Origin: Pseudomonadota bacterium
GTDB lineage: Bacteria; Myxococcota_A; UBA796; SXON01
NCBI GenBank assembly: GCA_030685065.1
Contig: JAUXQH010000003.1
Coordinates: 1 to 32,440, forward strand
Reading direction: 5' to 3'
DNA length: 32,440 nucleotides
Part shown: positions 24,330 to 32,434 of the stretch, piece by piece
How positions within the stretch are numbered: position 1 is the first letter of the stretch
Layout of the letters: the number at the start of each line of letters is the position of its first letter
Program-made: the position numbers and the translations under genes
The notes under the pieces: model-generated
Database searches by the model: none
Told to the model about the DNA's origin: nothing
The model's input: the letters and a program-made list of their open reading frames with translations, nothing else

Positions 24330-25781
24330 ATGTTCCGCACCTCCGCCCTGACCCGCACCCTCCGCGAGGCCGCCGCCGCGCTCGACGCCGCCGAGTCCTA
24401 CGCCGCCTGGAAACAAGCCGCCGAGGCCCACGACCAGCTCACCGGCGCCGCGGACTGGCGGGAGGACGGGGACAGCCTCTACTACGACCACGTGCTCGTC
24501 CGGAAGGATGTGCGCGTCCTCCGCGCGCTGCGGGAGGCGGGGGACGGTCGGGCGCTCGTCGAGGCCCTCACGGCCACGGTGTACCGCCACCAGGCCGACA
24601 TCGCGGCGCACGAACTCTACGTCACGGCGCTCGCGGGCCCCAAGCACCTCGTGCGCGAGTGGCTGGACGAGGTCGAGGCCGCGCTGACTTGGGTGGTGGC
24701 CAACCCGGTGAAGGGCCTCGCGCCGGGCGACAAGCGCCGGCGCTTCGAGGACGCGTGGAAGGTGTACGGCCGCTCCGCCCTGATGTTGTCGGGCGGCGCC
24801 ACCTGGGGCTTCTACCACCTCGGCGTCATCAAGGCCCTGTTTCAAGGCGGCGTCCTCCCCGACATCCTCTCCGGGGCGAGCACCGGCGCGATGATCGCGG
24901 CGGGGGTCTGCACGCGTACGGATGCGGAGGTCGCGCAGATGTTCGCCGACACCGACAGCATCCGGCTCGACGGCCTGCTCCCCCTCTCGCCGCGCCGCGC
25001 CCTCCTGGCGGGCGCGGTCCTCGACCCCGAGCGCCTGCACGAGGTGCTCCGTCACAACGTGGGCGAGTGGACGTTCGCGGAGGCCTATCTCCGCAGCGGC
25101 CGCGCGCTCAACATCTCGGTCTCGCCCACGCGCACCCGCCAGAAGCCGCGGGTGCTCTCCCACCTCACGTCCCCTGACGTGTTCGTCGCGAGCGCCGCGC
25201 TCGCTTCGAGCGCGCTCCCCGGCCTGTTTCCGCCCGTGGTGCTCGATGCGCGCGGGGCGGACGGCCGCACGGTTCCGTACGTGCCCAGCGAGCGTTGGGT
25301 GGACGGCTCCATCTACGGGGACCTTCCCAAGCTCCGCCTCGCGCGGCTCCACAACGTCAACCACTTCATCGTGAGCCAGACCAACCCGCACGTCACCTTC
25401 TTCGTGGGGAAGCAGGGCGATCGGGGCGTCGTGCCCGCCGTCGCCGGCGTCGCGACCGCCACCGCGCGCACCCAGGGCGCCTACACCGCCGACGTCGTGC
25501 GCCGCTTGACCCCCGCGTGGAGCGGCCCCGTACGCCAGGCGGCCGATCGCGCCTATGCGCTCGTCACCCAGGATTACCGTGGCGACATCGAGATCCACCC
25601 GCGCTTCCGCGCCGAGCTGCTACGAAAAGTGGTGTCCAACCCGAGCCGCTCCGACCTCGCGCTGTTCATCCGCGAGGGCGAGCGCGCCACCTGGCCCAAG
25701 CTCCCGATGATCGAGGATCAGACCCGGCTCGGGCGTGTTTTCCGGGCGTGCGCCGCCGCGTTGCGGGAGGCCGAGGGGTAG
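24330..25781 (+). CDS. Patatin-like phospholipase with N-terminal DUF3336 domain
   Basis: A 483-aa lipase. Residues 1-150 fit DUF3336, a helical domain that precedes patatin in triacylglycerol lipases of the TGL3/TGL4/TGL5 type and their bacterial relatives. The patatin core has the oxyanion-hole loop SGGATWG (154-160), the nucleophile S184 in GASTG (182-186) and the dyad D325 in DGSIYGD. It should hydrolyse acylglycerols or phospholipids from the cytoplasmic side; no signal peptide is present. ATG 24330 has no strong ribosome binding site. An OsmC gene follows after 40 bases on the same strand and may share its transcript. Confidence 0.94.
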   Translation: MFRTSALTRTLREAAAALDAAESYAAWKQAAEAHDQLTGAADWREDGDSLYYDHVLVRKDVRVLRALREAGDGRALVEALTATVYRHQADIAAHELYVTALAGPKHLVREWLDEVEAALTWVVANPVKGLAPGDKRRRFEDAWKVYGRSALMLSGGATWGFYHLGVIKALFQGGVLPDILSGASTGAMIAAGVCTRTDAEVAQMFADTDSIRLDGLLPLSPRRALLAGAVLDPERLHEVLRHNVGEWTFAEAYLRSGRALNISVSPTRTRQKPRVLSHLTSPDVFVASAALASSALPGLFPPVVLDARGADGRTVPYVPSERWVDGSIYGDLPKLRLARLHNVNHFIVSQTNPHVTFFVGKQGDRGVVPAVAGVATATARTQGAYTADVVRRLTPAWSGPVRQAADRAYALVTQDYRGDIEIHPRFRAELLRKVVSNPSRSDLALFIREGERATWPKLPMIEDQTRLGRVFRACAAALREAEG

Positions 25782-25821
25782 AGGCCGTGCTACGGGGCGG
25801 AGCTACCTGGGAAGCACGATC

Positions 25822-26247
25822 ATGAGCATGAGCAACGGAAGCGCCCATTGGGCCGGCGGCCTCAAGGATGGAAAGGGCGCGATGAAGCCCGCCCATGCCC
25901 CCGAGGCGCCCTTTTCTCTCTCCACGCGCTTCGAGGGGCAGCCGGGTAGCAACCCGGAAGAGCTCATCGGCGCGGCCTTGTCGGGCTGCTTCTCCATGGC
26001 GCTGACCGGCGCGCTCGAGCGCGCGGGGCTCAAGCCCACGAGCGTGCGCACGTCGGCGGCCGTCCAGCTCGAGAAGCAGCCCGCCGGATTCGCCATCACC
26101 ACCATCGCGCTCACGACGGAGGCCGTGGTGCCGGGCGCGGATCCGGCCCAGTTCCAGACGATCGCCGAGGAGACCAAGAAGGGCTGCCCGGTGTCGAAGG
26201 CGCTCGCGGGAGTGGAGATCACGTTGCAGGCTCGCCTGGGCGCGTGA
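25822..26247 (+). CDS. OsmC family peroxiredoxin-like protein
   Basis: A 141-aa protein, usual length for OsmC/Ohr. The two family cysteines are C56 in LSGCFSMAL and C122 in KGCPVSKAL, which reduce organic or fatty-acid hydroperoxides. N-terminal residues SNGSAHWAGGLKDGKG match the OsmC strand-loop seen in osmotically induced members, so OsmC is more likely than Ohr. ATG 25822 follows GGGAAG at about 8 bases; an in-frame ATG at 25828 is also possible. It lies 40 bases after the lipase gene, so both may respond to membrane lipid damage. Confidence 0.93.
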   Translation: MSMSNGSAHWAGGLKDGKGAMKPAHAPEAPFSLSTRFEGQPGSNPEELIGAALSGCFSMALTGALERAGLKPTSVRTSAAVQLEKQPAGFAITTIALTTEAVVPGADPAQFQTIAEETKKGCPVSKALAGVEITLQARLGA

Positions 26248-26286
26248 CAAAGCGGGCGCGTCCCGCGGCAGCTGCCCGCAGCGCGG

Positions 26287-26311
26287 CCGGGGCGCGCCCC
26301 TGGCGCCCCGG
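26287..26311. terminator. Strong GC hairpin after OsmC gene
   Basis: CCGGGGCGC and GCGCCCCGG form a perfect 9-bp stem with a 7-base loop, 40 bases after the OsmC stop. It is followed by a smaller hairpin (CCGCG-tcct-CGCGG) and GAGCG-rich direct repeats. No T-run follows, but it is the best 3'-end structure in the 209-base gap 26248-26456, where I see no gene. Confidence 0.45.
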
Positions 26312-26456
26312 ACGGTCCCGCGTCCTCGCGGACCGAGCGCAGCGAGCGCGGAGGGGAGCGACGGCGGCGCCGTCCGCGGCGACGCCGGGCCGCCCGAGGA
26401 GCTGACCCGCGACCGGCAACCCTTCCCATCCGCCGCATGAATCCTACCTTTCAGTC

Positions 26457-27791
26457 ATGCTCCTGCTCCTGCTTGCCTGCGTCGCGCCCGATCCTCCCGG
26501 CTCGTCGGGCCGCGCCGCGGGCCCACCCGAGGAGGAGAGGGAGGAGCTCGGGGCGGCCCCGGCCGACGCCTCGTTGGACGATCCGGACGCGCTCTGGGTA
26601 GCGGAGGAGCTACCCGTCTTCTCCCTCACCTTCGCGGACGCGGACTGGGAGACTGCGCTCTCGTCGCTCATCGTGGCAGACAGCTGCGGGGACCGGGGCT
26701 ACCTCGAGGCGGATCTGCTGTTCACCAATCCGCTCACCGGCCGGGAGGAGGTGTGGCGTCGGGTGGGCGTGCGATACCGGGGGCACAGCGCGCTCTTGAC
26801 CGGCAACCAGCAGGCCGGAAATCGTTGGGGGTTCAAGCTGTCGTTCGAGGCGCTGGGCGACCGCACGTTCCATGGCGCGGAGCATCTCTCGCTGCTCGGG
26901 ACGGAGGGTGACACCTCGCTCCTTCGGGAGCGTGTCTCGCTCGACTGGATGCGCGCCGCCGGGGTGCCGGCCCCTCGCGCGAACCACGCGAAGCTCGTCG
27001 TGAACGGGGAGCCGCTCGGCGTGTTCCCGCTCGTCGAGGAGGCGGACGATCGGGCTTTTCTCCGGGCCCACTTCGGGCGCGACGACGGGCACCTCTACAA
27101 GGTCGCCGGGTACTGCGACGGCACGAACCTCGAGTACGCCGGCGTCGACGTCTCCGCTTACGCCGGGTTCGAGCCCAAGGGCACCACCACGGTGGCGGAC
27201 CTCGCGACAGACATCGTCCCCCTGCTTTCGTGCGTGCAAACCGGCTTGGACGACGAGCAGCTCCGCGCGTGCGTCGAGCAGTGGATCGACGTCGACGAGT
27301 GGCTCAGCGAGATGGCGGCGGACATGCTGCTCACCAACGTCGACGGGATGGCCGCGACCGCACAGAATTTCCTCCTGCACCGCCCGCTCGACGGGCGCCT
27401 GGTGGTGTACCCCTACGACCTCGACCTCTCCTTCTACCAGCGCGAAGTCGACCTGGTGGGGACCACCATTTTCGATTTGCGACCGTCGTGGGAACCCTTG
27501 CTCCCGGTGCTGCCGCGACGGCTCCGCGAGGCCTACGCGCCCGAATTCTGCGATCGCGTCCTCGCCCTCACGGAGGATCCCGGCGCCGCCGCGCTCGAAG
27601 CCCACATCTCGGCGCTCGCGGCCCAGATCGACAGCGCGATGCAGGACGATCCGTTCCTGTCCCATGAAGCGTGGCAGGTGCAGGTGCAGAACGTCCTCGA
27701 CGAGGTCGAGCACCGCCACGACGTGGTGGCGGAAGAGGCGCGGCGATGCGAGATCCCCCCGCTCCCCGAGCCGAATCCGCCCACCGAATAG
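26457..27791 (+). CDS. CotH kinase-family lipoprotein
   Basis: A 444-aa predicted lipoprotein (MLLLLLAC, lipid site C8). The mature part fits the CotH family: a strand-loop VGVRYRGHSA (104-113), FKLSFEALGDRTFHG, LLGTEGDTSLLRERVSLDWM split over 141-162, and YPYDLDLSFYQRE near 320 with the Asp pair typical of the kinase site. CotH of Bacillus is an atypical protein kinase of the spore coat, and bacterial lipoprotein versions are common in Myxococcota, with unknown targets. It could phosphorylate secreted proteins if ATP is available outside, or have another role. The gene stands alone and converges on the peptidase gene with 17 bases between stops. Confidence 0.88.
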   Translation: MLLLLLACVAPDPPGSSGRAAGPPEEEREELGAAPADASLDDPDALWVAEELPVFSLTFADADWETALSSLIVADSCGDRGYLEADLLFTNPLTGREEVWRRVGVRYRGHSALLTGNQQAGNRWGFKLSFEALGDRTFHGAEHLSLLGTEGDTSLLRERVSLDWMRAAGVPAPRANHAKLVVNGEPLGVFPLVEEADDRAFLRAHFGRDDGHLYKVAGYCDGTNLEYAGVDVSAYAGFEPKGTTTVADLATDIVPLLSCVQTGLDDEQLRACVEQWIDVDEWLSEMAADMLLTNVDGMAATAQNFLLHRPLDGRLVVYPYDLDLSFYQREVDLVGTTIFDLRPSWEPLLPVLPRRLREAYAPEFCDRVLALTEDPGAAALEAHISALAAQIDSAMQDDPFLSHEAWQVQVQNVLDEVEHRHDVVAEEARRCEIPPLPEPNPPTE

Positions 27792-27808
27792 GCCGCTCCC
27801 GGAGCCTG

Positions 27809-29917
27809 CTACTGGAGCTCGTTCCACAAGAACGTGTAGGAGAGCGCCCACATGTGGGCCGCCTGCTTGTTGTCGGCCGCGCCCCCGTGTCCGCCCTCGA
27901 TGTTCTCGTAGTAGAGGAGATCGTGGCCCTGCTCCAACATGCGCGCGGCCATCTTGCGGGCGTGGCCGGGATGCACGCGGTCGTCACGCGTCGAGGTCGT
28001 GAACAGGACGCGCGGATAGGCGCCGTCCGCGCGAAGGTTGTGGTAGGGCGAGTACTGCTCGATGAACGCCCACTCCTCGGGGATGTCGGGATTTCCGTAT
28101 TCGCCCATCCACGAGGCTCCGGCCAGGAGTTGGTTGTACCGCCGCATGTCGAGCAGCGGAACCTGACACACCACGGCCTCGAACAGCTCCGGGTAGGTGG
28201 TGAGCATGTTCCCCATGAGGAGCCCCCCGTTGGAGCCGCCCTGGATGCCGAGGTGGTCCTTGTCCGTGACCTTTCGCGCCACCAGATCCCCAGCGACCGC
28301 CGCGAAGTCCTCGTATGCCTTGTTCCGGTTGGCCTTGAGCGCGGCCTGGTGCCACGACGGGCCGAACTCCCCGCCGCCGCGGATGTTGGCCACGACGTAG
28401 ACCCCGCCGGGCTCGAGCCACGCGGCCCCCACGGAGCCCGAATACCCGGGTACGAGGGAGACTTCGAAGCCGCCGTATCCGTAGAGCAAGGTCGGGTTGT
28501 CACCGTCGAGCGCCAGATCCCCCTTGGACACCTGGAAGTAGGGCACCTTCGTGCCGTCCTTCGAGGTTGCTTCGTGCTGGCTCACGACGAGGCCGGCGGC
28601 GTCGAAGTAGGCGGGGAGCTGCTTGAGCGGGGTCGGGGCGCCCTTTCCGATACGGGCCCAGGACAACGTGGTGGGCGTGACGTAGTTGGTGACGGTCACG
28701 AACACCTCGTCCGTCTTCTCGGGGTCGACAGCCGACACGTTGACGGTCCCCAGGTCGGGAAGGCCCGCGAGGGGTTCGTGGGTCCAGCCGGTCTTGCCGG
28801 GGGTGAGCACGTCGACGCGGCTGCGCACGTTGTCGAGCACCTGCACCACGACATGGTGGCGGGTGGGGGAGTAGCCCGCGAGGGAGGTGCGGGGGCCGGG
28901 CTCGAACAACAGGTCGAAGCCGCGGGATCCGGTCAGGAAGGCGTCCAGCCGGATGGCGAGGAGGGAGCCCGCCTTCCACGTGCGATCACCGGTCGTCCAG
29001 TCGCTCCGCAGCTCCAGGTAGAGCCACTCGCGAAAGGTGCGGGCGATCGCGTCGTCCGGCTTGTCGAGCTTGGTGAGCGCCCCATCGCGCACCAGGAAGC
29101 GCTTGCTGGTCCAGAACGTGGGGCTCTGGTCGACCCAGTCGCGCTCGAAGCCCTTCGTGTCCTCGTGCCAGCCCGACACCGACACGTCGGACTCCTCGCC
29201 CGCGTACACCTTCTCCGCCGTCGCGAGCGCGGCGCCGCGCTTCCAGCGCCGAACCTCGCGGGGGTAGCCGGACGTGGTCATCGAGCCGGGCCCGAAGTCG
29301 GTGCCCACCCACACGGTGTCCAGATCGATCCAGCTCACGTCGGTCTTGGCCTCGGGGAGCGTGAACCCGCCGGCGACGAACGCCATCGCCTTGGTGTCGA
29401 ACTCCCGCACGACCACGGCGTCCGCCCCGCCGCGGGAGAGCGACACGAGGCAGCGTTGGTAGGAGGGCGCGAGGCACGATGCGCCGCCCCACACCCAGCT
29501 CTCCTTCTCGGTGGCGCCCAGCGCGTCGAGGTCGAGCACGACCTCCCAAGCCGGCTCCGGCTTCTGGTATTCGGCCCACGACGTGCGCCGCCAGATGCCG
29601 CGGCGGTGCTGGCCGTCCTTCCAGAAGTTGTAGTAGTACTTCCCCATCTTTCCGACGTACGGAATCTTCGCGTCGGAGTCGAGGATGGAGAGCAGGCGGC
29701 CCTCGAGGGTGCCAAAGCCCGTCGCCTTCGCCAGCTCCCCCTCGCTCGTCGCGTTGCGCGCGCGCACCCACTCCAGGGACTTGTCCCCGCCCACGTCCTC
29801 GAGCCAGAGGTACGGATCCTCCGCCGCCGAAGCGGCCGGCGCCGGAGCGGACGCGTCGACGTGCGATTCCGCGAACGCGGGGAGGGCGAAGGAGAGGGCG
29901 AAGAGGAACGAGACCAT
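27809..29917 (-). CDS. Secreted prolyl oligopeptidase (S9A family)
   Basis: A 702-aa serine peptidase with an N-terminal signal peptide (MVSFLFALSFALPAFA). The order is the usual one for S9A: EDPYLWLEDVGGDKSLEWVR near the start, a beta-propeller of about 350 residues, and a C-terminal alpha/beta-hydrolase domain. The triad is S562 in GGSNGG, an Asp at 645 or 646 in STRDDRVHPG, and H677 in EGGHGG. It should cut peptides after proline in the periplasm or outside the cell. ATG 29917 has GGAG about 6-7 bases upstream. The gene lies 76 bases after the nuclease-like gene on the same strand. Confidence 0.95.
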   Translation of the reverse strand: MVSFLFALSFALPAFAESHVDASAPAPAASAAEDPYLWLEDVGGDKSLEWVRARNATSEGELAKATGFGTLEGRLLSILDSDAKIPYVGKMGKYYYNFWKDGQHRRGIWRRTSWAEYQKPEPAWEVVLDLDALGATEKESWVWGGASCLAPSYQRCLVSLSRGGADAVVVREFDTKAMAFVAGGFTLPEAKTDVSWIDLDTVWVGTDFGPGSMTTSGYPREVRRWKRGAALATAEKVYAGEESDVSVSGWHEDTKGFERDWVDQSPTFWTSKRFLVRDGALTKLDKPDDAIARTFREWLYLELRSDWTTGDRTWKAGSLLAIRLDAFLTGSRGFDLLFEPGPRTSLAGYSPTRHHVVVQVLDNVRSRVDVLTPGKTGWTHEPLAGLPDLGTVNVSAVDPEKTDEVFVTVTNYVTPTTLSWARIGKGAPTPLKQLPAYFDAAGLVVSQHEATSKDGTKVPYFQVSKGDLALDGDNPTLLYGYGGFEVSLVPGYSGSVGAAWLEPGGVYVVANIRGGGEFGPSWHQAALKANRNKAYEDFAAVAGDLVARKVTDKDHLGIQGGSNGGLLMGNMLTTYPELFEAVVCQVPLLDMRRYNQLLAGASWMGEYGNPDIPEEWAFIEQYSPYHNLRADGAYPRVLFTTSTRDDRVHPGHARKMAARMLEQGHDLLYYENIEGGHGGAADNKQAAHMWALSYTFLWNELQ

Positions 29918-29993
29918 CGAGAGCTCCGCGAGCGGGTCGCCACGATTAGCCCATTCGGCGTGGATCGTCCGCGCGGCGCGGTCGGGCAGGCGC

Positions 29994-30518
29994 TCAGGGC
30001 CGGAGGTGCCACCACGCCGCGGCCATCGCGCCCGCGCCGACCGAGGCGCCCACCCCCGCGCCCGCCCAGAACGCCCGCTGCGCGCGCCGCGCGAGCGCGG
30101 GGAACGCCACCTGCACGACCTCCCCGGCCTCCGTGTCGACGAGCAGCACGCCGTCCACGTCGTAGGTGACCGCGTACTCGAGCAGCTGCCGGCGCGTGGC
30201 GCGCTCGCGCAGGTCGGTGGCGCGCGGGCCGCTCTTCGCCTCCGCCACGTACATCCGCCCCCATCGCGACACGAGGTAGTCCGCGCGGATGTCGGCCTCG
30301 ATGGGCTCGCCGTTGCGCGACACGACGCAGGGCGCGGTGACCTGGGTGGCGAGCACCTCGTAGCCCGCGTCGGCGAGCATCCGGGAGCCCTCGGCTTCGA
30401 GCCGCCGCGACCGCGCGAACCGCAGGCCGAGGCGGCGCCGCCTGAGCGCGCGCGGGAGCCACCACGCGAGGGTGGCGCCCACGAGCAGGCCAGCGAACAG
30501 GATGAGGCGGGAATCCAC
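29994..30518 (-). CDS. Membrane-anchored PD-(D/E)XK nuclease-like protein
   Basis: A 174-aa protein with a hydrophobic helix at each end (about 5-22 and 149-169). The middle part has the order of a PD-(D/E)XK fold: E43 in EGSRMLADAGYEVL, D80 after EADIRADYLVS, E93-A-K95 in VAEAKSG, then RRQLLEYA (109-116) and VDGVLLVD. These are the expected metal and catalytic residues. The nuclease part would sit in the cytoplasm if both helices cross the membrane. The exact family (NERD-like or other) I cannot fix. The start is GTG 30518. A divergent gene begins 126 bases upstream. Confidence 0.75.
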   Translation of the reverse strand: MDSRLILFAGLLVGATLAWWLPRALRRRRLGLRFARSRRLEAEGSRMLADAGYEVLATQVTAPCVVSRNGEPIEADIRADYLVSRWGRMYVAEAKSGPRATDLRERATRRQLLEYAVTYDVDGVLLVDTEAGEVVQVAFPALARRAQRAFWAGAGVGASVGAGAMAAAWWHLRP

Positions 30519-30644
30519 GGGCGGCTCTATCCGGGACTACAGATGCGTCGTGCCGGTGCCTCGCGCCAGCGGTTGCAGACGATTAAAAGAGGGGAGCTTC
30601 ACGCACCTCGACACGGAGGGGCACCTTGAGACGGAGGCGCGGCC
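30519..30644. promoter_or_regulatory. Divergent intergenic region with AT-rich patch
   Basis: These 126 bases separate the nuclease-like gene from the 117-aa protein gene. GATTAAAAGA at 30581-30590 is the only AT-rich patch and the best candidate for a promoter element. The tandem repeat at 30603-30638 lies downstream of it. Confidence 0.35.
30603..30638 (+). repeat. Tandem 18-bp repeat carrying the ribosome binding site
   Basis: GCACCTCGACACGGAGGG (30603-30620) is followed directly by GCACCTTGAGACGGAGGC (30621-30638), matching at 15 of 18 positions. The second GGAGG (30633-30637) is 7 bases before the ATG at 30645, so it is the ribosome binding site. The first is a duplicate 18 bases upstream. 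Confidence 0.75.
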
Positions 30645-30998
30645 ATGACGGACAGTGAAAGCGAGCAGTTGGCGGCGGTCGAGCGGTTCACGAAGCTCCG
30701 CGGGGGGGCCGAGGGCCTCCACCGCTCGATCCAGGCCGAGCTGGCCAAGGAGCGCGCGGAGAGCTTCGCGCGAGCGGTAGCCAAGGTGGAGCGCGCGTAC
30801 CGCACGGTCGCCGAGGCCGCGGCTGCCCTCGATGTGTCACCTCCGGACGAGCGCGCGGCGCGCCTCGCGCGCTATGACGAGCAGAGGAGCGAGGCCTTGC
30901 GCGTACGTTGGGAGCTCGTCGTTCACCGCGAGGCCGTGGGCCTCTACCAGCAGGAGGACTTCGACCAGGAGTGGCCCATCCCGCCGCGTCGCCAGTGA
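30645..30998 (+). CDS. Uncharacterised 117-aa helical protein
   Basis: A short, charged, helix-rich protein. Residues 10-60 (AELAKERAESFARAVAKVER) and 66-95 look like two long amphipathic helices that may form a coiled coil. I recognise no domain, and there is no signal peptide or membrane helix. A strong ribosome binding site in a tandem repeat and the GTGA overlap with the next gene support that it is real and coupled to the PrmA-like methyltransferase. Confidence 0.75.
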   Translation: MTDSESEQLAAVERFTKLRGGAEGLHRSIQAELAKERAESFARAVAKVERAYRTVAEAAAALDVSPPDERAARLARYDEQRSEALRVRWELVVHREAVGLYQQEDFDQEWPIPPRRQ

Positions 30999-31885
30999 GC
31001 GGGCAGCTACCTGCGACCGATCCGCCCGGCGCACCGCGGCTCCGCGAGCTCACCGTCGACGCGCCCGCGGACCGCGAGGCGTCGGTGGTCGCGGCGGTCT
31101 ACCGGCTCGGCGTGCAGGGCGTAGAGGTGCGCGACGCCGAGTCGGGCGCCCCCGCCGGCCGCGTTCACGTGGTGGCGTGGCTGCCGCCCTCGCCCACCGC
31201 CAGCCGCGCGATCCGGGGCCTCCGGCGTCGCCTCGGTCCCGACGCCCGCTGCGAGTGGCGGGACATCGCGGTCACGTGGGAGGCCGCGCCCCCCGCGGCC
31301 TCGATCGGCGCCCGGTTCGTGGTGGTGGCCCCCGGTGTGGCGGCTCCCCCGGGTCGGGACGCGATCGTGCTCGACGGGCACCTCGCCTTCGGCGACGGCC
31401 TGCATCCCACCACCGTCCTGTGCGTGGAGGCGTTGGAGCGGCGGGCGGCCGCGCCTGGTGGCCCCGCACCGTCGTCCGTCCTCGACGTCGGCACCGGCAC
31501 CGGCATCCTCGCGCTCGTGGCCGCGCGCCTCGGCGCGACGCGCGTGGTCGCGCAGGACATCGATCCGTTGTCGCTCTGGGCCGCGCGTCGCCATGTCGAG
31601 GACAACGGCGCCAGCGCGGTCATCGACGTGGTCGAGGTGCTGCCCGCCGGAACGTTCGACCTGGTCGTCGCCAACCTCTACTTCGCGCCGCTCCTCGCCC
31701 TGATCCCGGCGATGGCCGCGCGCGTGGCGCCGGGAGGGGAGTTGGTCGTGTCCGGCTTCGGGGTGGATGCGCGCGGGCGGGTCGAGGCGGTGGTGGTCGC
31801 GGCGGGGTTGGTCGTTCGCGAGGCCAAGGAGCGCGAGGGGTGGGGATTGTTGGTGTGTGGGTGGAGGGTGGGCGCGGCAGAGTAG
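30995..31885 (+). CDS. prmA: Ribosomal protein L11 methyltransferase-like (PrmA family)
   Basis: A 296-aa SAM-dependent methyltransferase. FGDGLHPTT (132-140) matches the PrmA FGTGxHPTT signature, DVGTGTG (164-170) is the SAM motif I, and ANLYFAPLLALIP (226-238) matches the PrmA ANILxxPL region. PrmA trimethylates L11 on Lys and the N-terminus. The N-terminal 100 residues are the smaller substrate-recognition domain, here Arg-rich and diverged, so another target is possible. GTG 30995 overlaps the preceding stop (GTGA). The open frame upstream of this lies inside the 117-aa gene and is not used. Confidence 0.85.
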   Translation: MSGQLPATDPPGAPRLRELTVDAPADREASVVAAVYRLGVQGVEVRDAESGAPAGRVHVVAWLPPSPTASRAIRGLRRRLGPDARCEWRDIAVTWEAAPPAASIGARFVVVAPGVAAPPGRDAIVLDGHLAFGDGLHPTTVLCVEALERRAAAPGGPAPSSVLDVGTGTGILALVAARLGATRVVAQDIDPLSLWAARRHVEDNGASAVIDVVEVLPAGTFDLVVANLYFAPLLALIPAMAARVAPGGELVVSGFGVDARGRVEAVVVAAGLVVREAKEREGWGLLVCGWRVGAAE

Positions 31886-31995
31886 CTGGGGCGGGGGCGC
31901 TGCCCCCGCAACGCCCCCGCCAGGGGGCCACGGGATCCGCATCCATCAACGGCAGGTGGAACGCTCACTGCCAGGCCGTGGTCGTGGCGCCGCGA

Positions 31996-32222
31996 GCAGA
32001 GCGGGGTCCAAAACGGGTTCGACGCAGCGGAGTCCCGTCCAAAACACGCGGCGGGGCGACGCACACGCTCCTTCGTCGGGCTCGAACCAACAAACGCCAG
32101 CTTTTCGTGGGCCGGCACGCAGTGGGGGCCGAGCGCCCGCCTCATAGAAGGCACCTCGCGGGCCGGATCCGTGTTTTCAACCCGACTGTGCCCCAGAAAA
32201 CGTGTTTTCAAGGCGGCTGTAC
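31996..32222. repeat. Four-unit inverted/tandem intergenic element, copy 2
   Basis: This is a diverged copy of the element at 1746-1971, 227 bp long against 226. Units on the minus strand are at 31996-32016 and 32027-32047, and on the plus strand at 32171-32191 and 32202-32222; both pairs have a 31-bp pitch, as in copy 1. The core also keeps CAAACGCC, at 32091-32098, within one base of its place in copy 1. GAAAAC at 32196-32201 and GTTTTC at 32204-32209 form an extra small inverted repeat. The gap 31886-32440 contains no convincing gene; the remaining part holds only the 20-bp repeat listed next. Confidence 0.78.
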
Positions 32223-32351
32223 TCGCGACGATCTACGAAACGGGCGCAGGTAGGAGGTGGCGGCAAGCGCCTGACTTCTGGCGCCGCGGCGTGCCGCGAG
32301 GCTTCGATTCGGCCTCGGATGCCCAGAACCTGGATCCGCATCCCGTGGGAT

Positions 32352-32434
32352 GTCTCCCTCGACTCCGGTCGTGTTTCCGCGCTTTTCGGCGACCGCACTC
32401 GCCTGGATGTCAGGGTCTCCCTCGACTCCGGTCG
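32352..32434 (+). repeat. 20-bp perfect direct repeat at window end
   Basis: GTCTCCCTCGACTCCGGTCG occurs at 32352-32371 and again, identical, at 32415-32434, a pitch of 63 bp. The array may continue beyond the window. No gene is visible here and the function is unknown. Confidence 0.7.

Noticed and set aside
32068..32091. tRNA-like T-arm on the minus strand (TTCGAGC loop with a 5-bp stem and a possible acceptor strand GAAGGAG)
   Set aside because: No 7-base anticodon loop or proper D-arm can be folded upstream, there is no CCA, and the segment lies in the core of the repeat element. It is probably chance.
1746..32222. The two four-unit elements as ends of one 30-kb transposon
   Set aside because: The genes between them look chromosomal and varied, base composition does not change, and each element is complete in itself with its own inverted arms.
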